Shown here piece by piece: positions 1 to 6,400 of a stretch of 6,541 nt of DNA. The notes beneath the pieces are model-generated. The model made no database searches. It was given only the letters and a program-made list of their open reading frames with translations, and had not been told where the DNA came from. Source of the stretch: an uncultured Eggerthellaceae bacterium. GTDB taxonomy: Bacteria > Actinomycetota > Coriobacteriia > Coriobacteriales > Eggerthellaceae. Each line of letters starts with the position of its first letter. Within the stretch, counting starts at the first letter, position 1. The position numbers were made by a program, and so were the translations under genes. The stretch is taken from the NCBI GenBank assembly GCA_934623455.1, contig CAKTVK010000110.1, positions 1 to 6,541 on the forward strand. The letters are read 5' to 3'.

Positions 1-61
1 GAAAGGGGACAAAGCGAAAGAACGGAGGAATGAGTACCGTTGGATTGTCATCAGGGAAAGT

Positions 62-142
62 AGGCGAAGGGACAGAGGGTAGGCATCGTTTTTATCACGA
101 GGGAAGAAATCGGAAGGAAGCAGGCGAAGGGACAGAGGGTAG
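62..142. repeat. Two direct repeats of 21 bp, 60 bp apart, in a purine-rich non-coding stretch
   Basis: Positions 62-82 and 122-142 are identical over 21 bp, beginning AGGCGAAGGGAC and ending AGGGTAG. Looser similarity extends on both sides (about 55-90 against 115-150). Related GGGAC-containing purine tracts occur at 5-16 and 173-186. The stretch 1-247 is strongly G/A-rich on the plus strand and I see no convincing gene in it. A 71-codon plus-strand frame (30-245) merely reads the repeats as GEGTEGR-like peptides. The nature of the repeat is unknown; it may be part of a dispersed intergenic repeat family. Confidence 0.6.
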
Positions 143-179
143 ACGCCGTTATTCGCCATTGGAAACAGAAGAGGGGACG

Positions 180-210
180 AAAAAAGAGATTCGCCCGGTG
201 TTCTCAGGCG
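180..210 (-). terminator. Weak candidate terminator after the barstar gene
   Basis: On the minus strand, 38 nt past the barstar stop, CGCCT (210-206) can pair with GGGCG (196-192) around a 9-nt loop. AATCTC and then six Ts (185-180) follow. The stem is short, includes a G-T pair, and stands several bases from the T-run, so it would be inefficient. It is listed because position and orientation fit the end of the transcription unit. Confidence 0.25.
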
Positions 211-247
211 GCATTTGCGCTGATGGAGATTCGGCTGGGACCTAAAG

Positions 248-514
248 CTATGCTTGTTTCAGTTGCACGTCAAGAGCGTCGTTTTCCAGGGCAGCGCGAC
301 CCATCACCGCACATGCCTTATCGAACCAGGGCTCTTCAACAGAATTATCGCGATAGACAACAAGGCACGTTGGATGACAGATATCCTCCAGGCAATCGGA
401 AAGCGCTGCAAAGTTTCCCCCGTAATACGCAGGAAAGTCAAGCTCACGGCAGAGATACGCATGCAGCTGCTCAGTCGATTGAAAATCGCGTTCGCGTATT
501 ATGACCGTTTTCAT
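248..514 (-). CDS. Barstar-family ribonuclease inhibitor (immunity partner of the upstream barnase)
   Basis: An 88-residue acidic protein with no signal peptide, expected in the cytoplasm, where barstars block a barnase by covering its active site. Barstar is 89 residues. The N-terminal half aligns clearly: MKTVIIRERDF, then EQLHAYLCRELDFP (residues 15-28), then YYGGNFAALSDCL (30-42), matching barstar LPEYYGENLDALWDCL. Tyr30 and Asp40 correspond to barstar Y29 and the key D39. Asp35 and Trp38 of barstar are replaced by Ala36 and Ser39. The C-terminal half is more diverged but ends in a strand-like LDVQL. The start ATG at 514-512 gives the family length and follows a purine-rich stretch (GAGGAAAGGGAAGGG, some spacing). 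A longer frame from GTG 622 adds 36 Cys/Arg-rich residues with no family counterpart and was not chosen. It lies 172 nt downstream of the ribonuclease gene on the same strand. The gap has no terminator, so co-transcription is possible, with an internal promoter not excluded. Confidence 0.88.
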   Translation of the reverse strand: MKTVIIRERDFQSTEQLHAYLCRELDFPAYYGGNFAALSDCLEDICHPTCLVVYRDNSVEEPWFDKACAVMGRAALENDALDVQLKQA

Positions 515-686
515 AACCCAACCCTTCCCTTTCCTCTTCCCACAAACACATAATGGCTCACACCACGATATTGCACGCTTCCAGCACGTAATGCAAAGGA
601 ACAAGCCCCCTTCCCTGCGCACACCACCTCATGAAAGCGCATCGGGGACAACAAGATCGGGTAGCTAGGCAGGAAGCGACGCGAAG

Positions 687-1247
687 CTAATAGAACTGCG
701 TAAACGACTGGTAATGGTCATCTGTATAGAAAATCAGCCCGTCATTTGAATAGCAGATGCGCTTTGCCCCGCGATACCCGCCTGCATAATCGATGTCGCA
801 CTCTTTCCACGTGCGTCCACTTTTCTCGGGCAACAAGCCATCGTCGTTATAAAACGTGCCACCGCCAATCGATTTACCAGGACAAACATCCCACAAATTG
901 CCTTTTTCGGCGTCCCAACCGGCTTTTTTCGCTTTCGTCTTGGAAATATAATTGGCAGGCAGCTTTTGGTAAAGATGCAGATAGAGCGCCACATGGTCTT
1001 TGTCGGTGTAGGTACCGTCTTCGGAAACGGAAACATCGCCCGACGAGCCGCCGACATCGGCCCCCGCTGCGGCCGCTCCGCCGCCCGACGCCGCACCGCC
1101 GGTCGCACCCGCACCCGATGCCGCCGCACTCGCAGCCCCACCAGCTCCCGCACCGCCCCAAAGGGCGCACCCGGGCAGCAACGCCAGGCAAAATACCAGC
1201 AAAAACGCCACAAGGGAAGACAGAAGCGTCTTCCCTTGCTGAAACAT
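687..1247 (-). CDS. Exported, probably lipid-anchored barnase-family ribonuclease (guanyl-preferring endoribonuclease)
   Basis: A 186-residue protein. Residues 1-27 form a signal peptide with Lys6, a hydrophobic core near 9-25 and a lipobox-like LPGC ending at Cys27. Pro at -2 is atypical, so ordinary signal-peptidase cleavage is possible. Residues 29-72 are a low-complexity Gly/Ala/Ser linker. Residues 84-186 align almost without gaps to barnase: LPANYISK, GWDAEKGNLWDV, PGKSIGG, KSGRTWKE, CYSNDGLIFYTDDHYQSFT. The catalytic/binding set is intact as Lys103, Glu149, Arg159, Arg163 and His178 (barnase K27, E73, R83, R87, H102). Barnase cleaves single-stranded RNA, preferring sites after G. The catalytic domain has three cysteines (122, 150, 165) that barnase lacks. 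The start is uncertain. ATG 1247 gives a normal-length signal but has no clear ribosome binding site. In-frame GTG 1289, one nt after the symporter stop, would give 200 residues and suggest translational coupling. ATG 1316 and 1352 would overlap the symporter gene. The barstar-like inhibitor follows 172 nt downstream. Confidence 0.93.
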   Translation of the reverse strand: MFQQGKTLLSSLVAFLLVFCLALLPGCALWGGAGAGGAASAAASGAGATGGAASGGGAAAAGADVGGSSGDVSVSEDGTYTDKDHVALYLHLYQKLPANYISKTKAKKAGWDAEKGNLWDVCPGKSIGGGTFYNDDGLLPEKSGRTWKECDIDYAGGYRGAKRICYSNDGLIFYTDDHYQSFTQFY

Positions 1248-1290
1248 CGTTTGCGTAAATGCGTTGAACGTATGTCGCGTACGCGCCACG

Positions 1291-2733
1291 TTACTCGCTT
1301 TCCGCCGCAGCCGCATCGGCCTGAACCGGCTCCAGCGCCTTCTTCTTGCCATTATGCGACTTCGCACAGGTAGCCACCGCACCGGACATTGCAATCAGCG
1401 CGATAACGTTCGGCAGAACCATGAGCTGGTTGAACATGTCCTGCATCTCCCACACCAGGTCGTTGGAAAGCAGCGATCCCAGGAACACGAAGAACACCGC
1501 CAGAACAGAGAACACGGGAAGCGCCTTCTTGCCAAACAGGTACACGAAGTTGATCTTGGAGAACAAGTTCCAACCCAAGATGGTGCTGAAAGCGAAGAAC
1601 AGCAGGCAGATAGCCACAAATGCATTGCCGAAGCCCGAACCGAACATCGTGCCGAACGCGTACTGAGCCATGTTCGTCTTATTCAAACCAGCCGCGGCAA
1701 TAAAGTCGTACGCCTGCGTGTTGATGGCGCCGTCCTGAATGTAAACAGCAGAGATAACAACCAATGCGGTCATGGTAACCACAACGAACGTGTCAACGAA
1801 AACGCCAATGAAAGCAACAACGCCCTGCTCGTGCGGATCCTTAACGTTGGCCTGCGCGTGTGCATGAGGCGTAGAACCCATACCGGCTTCGTTGGAGAAC
1901 AAGCCGCGCTTAGCACCCTGCGTCATTGCCGCGATAATGCCGCCCACAGCACCGCCGAAATACGCCTCGGGGTTAAATGCGCTCTCGAAAATCAACGCAA
2001 ATGTTGCAGGAATGGTGTCAAGACGCGTGCACAGAACAATCAAGCCGCCCACCAGGTAAATCACAGCCATCAGGGGAACCAGCTTCTCCGTAACGGATGC
2101 GATACGGGAAACACCGCCCACGAACACGAAGCCCGCAACAAGCGCGATGATGATACCCACAATCCAAGGAGCAATGCCGAACGCCGTAGAGCACGTAGAA
2201 GCGATAGAGTTCGACTGAACCATGCAACCCATGAAGCCCAAAGACAAGATAATTGCCACGGCGAAGAAGGCCGCCAGGAACTTGCCCAAACCGCCCTTGA
2301 ACGCGGTGCGGATGTAGTAAACCGGGCCACCATGGACCGCGCCATCTTCGTCAACCTTCTTGGTCATCTGCGCCAGAACAGCCTCGGCATAGTTCGTGGC
2401 CATGCCCAAGAACGCAATGATCCACATCCAAAGGATAGCACCCGGGCCGCCCGTCAGGATTGCGCCGCACGCACCAACGATGTTGCCCGTGCCTACCTGA
2501 GCGGCAATAGCGGTTGCCAGCGCCTGAAATGAGCTCATGCCGCTTTCTTGCTTGCCGCCGCGCAGCGAAAAGCCGCTGAACATGCGACGCCAGCCTTCGG
2601 CAAAGCAGCGAATCTGCACGAAACGCGTGCGGATGGTAAAGAACAGACCTGTTCCCACCAACAAAAAGAGCAAAACGTAATTGGATAGATACCCGTTGAT
2701 AGTTGTGACTACCCCGAGAGCAGCTGCCTCCAT
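1291..2733 (-). CDS. AGCS-family sodium:glycine/alanine symporter
   Basis: An inner-membrane carrier that imports a small amino acid (alanine or glycine) with Na+. The product is 480 residues, within the usual 440-540 of the family, with about ten hydrophobic segments, the first near residues 17-35. Family motifs are plain: VGTGNIVG at 80-87, GGPGAILWMWIIAFLG at 95-110 (the AGCS signature, with Leu where Phe is usual), HGGPVYYI near 134-141, and TQGAKRGLFSNEAGMGSTPHAHA at 271-293. The ATG at 2733-2731 is preceded by a GAAGGGA ribosome binding site and opens just before the first membrane segment. The C-terminal tail is short, charged and Ala/Glu-rich. The glycine riboswitch directly upstream makes glycine the likeliest physiological substrate; sequence alone does not separate glycine from alanine carriers. 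The stop codon (TAA, 1293-1291) sits next to, or slightly upstream of, the ribonuclease start, so the two may be co-transcribed. Confidence 0.95.
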   Translation of the reverse strand: MEAAALGVVTTINGYLSNYVLLFLLVGTGLFFTIRTRFVQIRCFAEGWRRMFSGFSLRGGKQESGMSSFQALATAIAAQVGTGNIVGACGAILTGGPGAILWMWIIAFLGMATNYAEAVLAQMTKKVDEDGAVHGGPVYYIRTAFKGGLGKFLAAFFAVAIILSLGFMGCMVQSNSIASTCSTAFGIAPWIVGIIIALVAGFVFVGGVSRIASVTEKLVPLMAVIYLVGGLIVLCTRLDTIPATFALIFESAFNPEAYFGGAVGGIIAAMTQGAKRGLFSNEAGMGSTPHAHAQANVKDPHEQGVVAFIGVFVDTFVVVTMTALVVISAVYIQDGAINTQAYDFIAAAGLNKTNMAQYAFGTMFGSGFGNAFVAICLLFFAFSTILGWNLFSKINFVYLFGKKALPVFSVLAVFFVFLGSLLSNDLVWEMQDMFNQLMVLPNVIALIAMSGAVATCAKSHNGKKKALEPVQADAAAAESE

Positions 2734-2790
2734 AATCCCTTCTTTCTTTCTGCAGCGCTAACTGCGGTTTTAGTCTCTGAAGAGGGATAA
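2734..2790 (-). promoter_or_regulatory. Probable riboswitch expression platform sequestering the symporter ribosome binding site
   Basis: On the minus strand ATCCCTCTT (2788-2780) can pair with AAGAAGGGAT (2744-2735) through nine base pairs with one bulged A. The second strand contains the purine-rich Shine-Dalgarno-like segment (GAAGGGA) a few bases before the symporter ATG. A small GCAG/CTGC hairpin (2765-2752) lies inside the loop. There is no T-run, so the arrangement points to control of translation rather than of termination. The CAGAGA just upstream of the sequestering strand resembles the P1 3' strand (CAGAGCT) and could compete for the P1 5' strand. That switching partner is inference, as is the direction of the response. 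Confidence 0.45.
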
Positions 2791-2820
2791 GGCAGGCACC
2801 ACGATGCCACACAATCAACC

Positions 2821-2915
2821 CCAGCTCTGTCCTTTAGCCTGAGAGATTCGGCGGCCAACCTGCGCGGGCGGCTCACCTTGCACCTTCGGCACTCATTCAA
2901 GAGTTCTCCAGAGCT
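2821..2915 (-). ncRNA. Glycine riboswitch, single aptamer (gcvT-type)
   Basis: Read on the minus strand, the leader contains the conserved glycine-aptamer core in order. First is CTCTGGAGA after the P1 strand, then CCGAAGG (2889-2883) followed by TGCAAGG, and then AATCTCTCAGG (2848-2838) followed by CTAAAGGACAG. P1 is a perfect 7-bp helix, AGCTCTG (2915-2909) with CAGAGCT (2829-2823). An internal ACTC/GAGT hairpin precedes the CCGAAGG core. A GGTG-A-GCC / GGC-CGCC hairpin with a bulged A forms the variable arm. Only one complete aptamer is visible; no tandem partner fits on either side. Glycine riboswitches are known upstream of glycine-cleavage genes and of AGCS symporters, which agrees with the next gene. 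Ligand binding is inferred from the conserved core. Confidence 0.93.
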
Positions 2916-2993
2916 TCCTCCGCACTCTGTTTCTCCGTCCATTGTGGAAATCCAAAGCGTTTCATAGGAAGGTAATGAATAATACGAAGATGG

Positions 2994-3022
2994 ATTATGA
3001 GCATGTAACAATTCCAAAACAA
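2994..3022 (-). promoter_or_regulatory. Candidate sigma-A type promoter for the riboswitch-symporter transcript
   Basis: On the minus strand TTGTTT (3022-3017) is followed after exactly 17 nt by CATAAT (2999-2994). The -10 box matches consensus at five of six bases and the -35 box at three of six. Transcription would start near 2986, about 70 nt before the aptamer, giving a leader of about 250 nt. The region is clearly more AT-rich than its flanks. A second -10-like hexamer, TATTAT (2984-2979), has a poorer -35 partner and is the alternative. Confidence 0.4.
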
Positions 3023-3158
3023 GTGCGAAACAATTTGCTTGGGGGCGTGCGGTAGACACAGCGCCGTAAACGGTAAAAGTGCGCTTGTTGTGCGGTGGCG
3101 AAGCAGCTGCGACGCTGCCGAGCTCGACAGCCATGCAAGTTGCGGCGCCATCCGGTCA

Positions 3159-3179
3159 CCGTTGCGGAGTGGGCAACGG
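3159..3179. repeat. Short GC-rich inverted repeat in the purL-symporter spacer
   Basis: CCGTTGC (3159-3165) is the exact reverse complement of GCAACGG (3173-3179), giving a 7-bp stem with a 7-nt loop. No T-run follows on either strand, so it is not a normal intrinsic terminator. The surrounding spacer 3060-3237 holds no open frame that looks like a protein. The octamer ACCGTTGC at the stem recurs at 3191-3200, so this may be another element of the repetitive spacer. Role unknown. Confidence 0.4.
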
Positions 3180-3237
3180 CACTGCCAGAAACCGTTGCAG
3201 AGCAGGCTACCGCATGCCAGCCACCGCCGCAAACGGC

Positions 3238-3274
3238 AAAAAAAAGCGCCTCCACCGTACGGTAGAAGCGCTTT
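3238..3274 (-). terminator. Rho-independent terminator downstream of purL
   Basis: An inverted repeat pairs AAAGCGC (3243-3249) with GCGCTTT (3268-3274). It is extended by an inner ACC/GGT pairing around the palindrome ACCGTACGGT (3254-3263). Read on the minus strand, the hairpin is followed immediately by eight Ts (3245-3238), the classic intrinsic terminator form. It lies about 125 nt past the purL stop codon and before the symporter's promoter region, so it should separate the two units. On the plus strand the hairpin is followed only by TTTCTT, so reverse-direction termination would be weaker, and no plus-strand gene is seen to need it. Confidence 0.85.
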
Positions 3275-3302
3275 CTTGAAGTCGAAACAACACGCGAAAC
3301 GC

Positions 3303-3406
3303 GCATGCGGCCTTCCCGCAATCCTCTACGCGATGCCTGTGGCTACCCGCGCTGCAGCTCACACGTCAACGCGATGCATATGGCCTTCCTGCAATCCTTT
3401 ACGCGA
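3303..3406. repeat. Imperfect tandem duplication at the purL 3' end
   Basis: Two 31-bp copies, 3303-3333 and 3376-3406, match at 27 of 31 positions and are offset by 73 bp. All four differences are transitions. The right copy overlaps the last two codons and stop of purL; the left copy lies wholly in the 3' untranslated region. Weaker similarity continues leftwards with small gaps. A further short pair, 3328-3343 against 3369-3384, matches at 14 of 16 positions, so the spacer looks built from diverged local duplications. No gene is seen in it. Confidence 0.65.
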
Positions 3407-6400
3407 AGTACGCCACGCCGCCTTCGATAAGCGGCTGGAAGTTGTTGCCCGGCACGTTCTTATACAGACCCGCACCCGCGCGCTCAGAGTGGCCCATCTT
3501 GCCCAGCACACGGCCATCGGGGCTTGTGATACCTTCAATTGCCAGAACGGAGCCGTTGGGGTTCACGTTCCAATCCATAGAGGGAACGCCCTGCTCATCA
3601 ACGTATTGTGTGGCAATCTGACCCGCCGCCTTCAGCTGCTCAAGCAGCTCGGGCGAAATCACGAAGCGGCCTTCGCCGTGGCTGATGGCGATGTTGTGGA
3701 CATCGCCCACCTGGCAGCGCGAAAGCCAGGGGCTCAAATTCGACGCCACACGCGTGCGCACCAAGCGGCTCTGGTGACGGCCAATCTCGTTGAACGTGAG
3801 CGTGGGGCACGCATCGTCCATGGGACGGATATCGCCATACGGCACCAAACCCAGCTTCACAAGCGCCTGGAAACCGTTGCAGATGCCCAACATCAGGCCA
3901 TCGCGGTTCTGCAGCAGGTCACGCACTGCCTCGGTCACTTCCGGAGCGCGGAAGAACGCGGTGATGAACTTCGCAGAACCATCGGGCTCGTCGCCGCCAG
4001 AGAAACCACCCGGCAACATGACAATCTGGCTCTCGCGGATAAGCTGCGCCAGACGCTGCGTGCTTTCAGCAACGGCAGCAGGCGTCAAGTTGTTGATAAC
4101 GAACGTCGTGGCAGCGGCACCCGCGCGCTCGAACGCATGAGCGGTGTCATACTCGCAGTTCGTACCCGGGAACACGGGGATGATCACGCGCGGCTGAGCG
4201 ATCTTGCCAGAGAACACGTGCGGAGCGGCAGCCGTGTAGCTCACGGTCTCAACGGCTTCGCCTGCCTTGCGGTACGGATACACCGGCTCAAGCTTGCCTT
4301 CCCAGGCTTCCTGCAACTTGGTCAAGCACACGTGCGCATCACCCGCAGCAAGCACATAATCGCTGGTCGTCGTACCAATTTCCATCACACTCAGCGCCTC
4401 AGTGGCGGCGGGAAGCGCGGCATCCGACGCCAGCTCCACCAGGAAGCTGCCGTATGCGGGAACGAACAGCTTGTCGGCCGCGAAATCGCCCGCAAGCGCA
4501 ACGCCCAGTTGGTTGCCAACACACATCTTGAACAAGGCTTCTGCCAGGCAGCCGTAGCCCGCCGTGGACACCGCCAGCGCGTCATGGGAAGCCGTGAGGG
4601 CCTCCACCGCGTCAAGCGCTTCCTGCATGCCCTGGACCTGCGGCATAACGCCATCTCCCTGGTACGCCGGCGCAATCAGCACCACGCGATTTCCTGCAGC
4701 CTTGAACTCAGAGGACACGATGCGGTCCACGTTTCCGCAAGCAGTGGCGAAGCTGATAAGCGTAGGCGGCACATCCAAGTCCTCAAAGCTGCCGGACATG
4801 GAGTCCTTGCCGCCAATGGATCCAACGCCCAGGTCAACCTGCGCCATGAGCGAGCCCAGAAGCGACGCCGTGGGCTTACCCCAACGCGCAGGGTCTTCGC
4901 GCAGGCTGCCGAAGTATTCCTGGAACGTGAAGTACGCGTCCTTGCGCGAGAAACCGGCCGCAATGAGCTTCGAAATGCTTTCCACAACGGCAATGTACGC
5001 GCCCACAAACTGGTTGCTCTCGGACAGATACGGGTTATAACCCCAGCTCATACCGCTGCACGTAGTGGTCTCGCCATCAACGGGAAGCTTTGCGACCATG
5101 GCCATGTTCGGCGTGAGCTGCGTTTTACCGCCAAACGGCATAAGCACCGTAGCCGCGCCGATCGTGCTGTCGAAGCGCTCGGAAAGACCCTTGTTGGACG
5201 CAACGTTGATATCGGTCAGAACGCCCGCCAAGCGATCTTCAAGCGACGCGCCTTCCGTAGCGGCCCAAGCAGGAGCGTACGCACCACCCTGCTGCACATG
5301 AACGTCCATGCTCTTCGGGGCGCCGTTGCTGTTCAAGAACGCACGCGAAAGATCAACAATCGTATCGTTGTTCCAGGTCATACGCACGCGCGGTTCCTGC
5401 GTAACAACAGCAATCGGCGTGGCCTCCAAGTTTTCCTCGTGTGCGAGCGCAATGAACGCATCCACATCTTCGGCGGCAAGTGCCACGGCCATGCGCTCCT
5501 GGCTTTCGGAAATGGCCAGCTCCGTGCCATCCAGGCCGTCGTATTTCTTCGTCACGCGGTTCAGATCAATTTGCAAGCCATCGGCCAGCTCGCCCACGGC
5601 AACGGAAACGCCGCCCGCGCCAAAGTCGTTGCAGCGCTTGATCATGCGGCACGCATCGCCGCGACGGAACAAACGCTGAATCTTGCGCTCAACAGGCGCG
5701 TTACCCTTCTGGACCTCGGCGCCGCACGTCTCAATGGAGCTCGCATCGTGCGCTTTCGAGGAACCCGTGGCGCCGCCGATGCCGTCGCGACCCGTGCGAC
5801 CGCCCAAAAGAACAATAACGTCTGTAGGAGCAGGCGTCTCGCGACGAACGTGGTCGGCGGGCGTGGCACCCACAACTGCGCCCACTTCCATGTGCTTTGC
5901 AGCATAACCGGGGTGATACACTTCGCTGACCTGGCCTGTTGCCAAACCAATCTGATTGCCGTAGCTCGAATAACCCGCAGCCGCCGTGGTTGCCAGCTTA
6001 CGCTGCGGCAGCTTGCCAGGGATGGTTTCGGAAACCGGCACCAGTGGATCAGCGCACCCGGTCAAACGCATGGCCTGGTACACGTAGCTGCGGCCCGAAA
6101 GCGGGTCGCGGATAGCACCGCCCACGCACGTTGCCGCGCCACCGAACGGCTCGATTTCGGTAGGATGATTGTGCGTCTCGTTCTTGAAAAGATACAGCCA
6201 ATCCTGCTCTTCCCCGTTCACGTCGCACTTGATCTTCACCGTGCAGGCGTTGATTTCCTCGGATTCGTCCAGATTCTTCAGGATGCCCTTCGCCTTCAAA
6301 TACTTCGCGCCAATAGTGCCCATGTCCATAAGGCAAACGGGTTTCTCGTCGCGACCCAGCTCGTGGCGCATGGCAAGGTATTTCTCGAAGGCGGCAGCCA

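Noticed and set aside
62..142. Start of a CRISPR array
   Set aside because: Only two copies of the 21-bp unit occur, the purine-rich unit is not palindromic, the flanking sequence is itself partly repeated, and no cas genes are present.
30..245. A 71-codon plus-strand frame preceded by GGAGGA directly before ATG
   Set aside because: The Shine-Dalgarno-like bases are too close to the ATG. The protein is only a reading of the purine-rich direct repeats (GEGTEGR twice) with no domain or hydrophobic core.
568..596. Possible barstar promoter TTGCAT-17-CAATAT on the minus strand
   Set aside because: The spacing is ideal but each box matches consensus at only three of six positions, which is not enough to call a promoter.
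248..622. Longer barstar frame starting at GTG 622
   Set aside because: The extra 36 residues are Cys/Trp/Arg-rich and have no counterpart in barstars. The internal ATG at 514 gives the usual family length.
1264..2532. A 422-codon open frame on the plus strand
   Set aside because: It lies wholly antisense to the symporter gene, which has unmistakable family motifs. The translation is Arg/His/Asn-rich with no recognisable fold, as expected from a GC-biased third position on the opposite strand.
2975..3055. A 26-codon plus-strand frame (MNNTKMDYEHV...) after AGGAAGG
   Set aside because: The ribosome-binding-like sequence is attractive, but the frame overlaps the AT-rich candidate promoter on the other strand, is very short and resembles nothing I know. 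It would need conservation in relatives to be credible.
3079..3279. A 66-codon plus-strand frame in the purL-symporter spacer
   Set aside because: It runs straight through the purL terminator hairpin and several repeats. Its translation has no family resemblance and no ribosome binding site stands before it.
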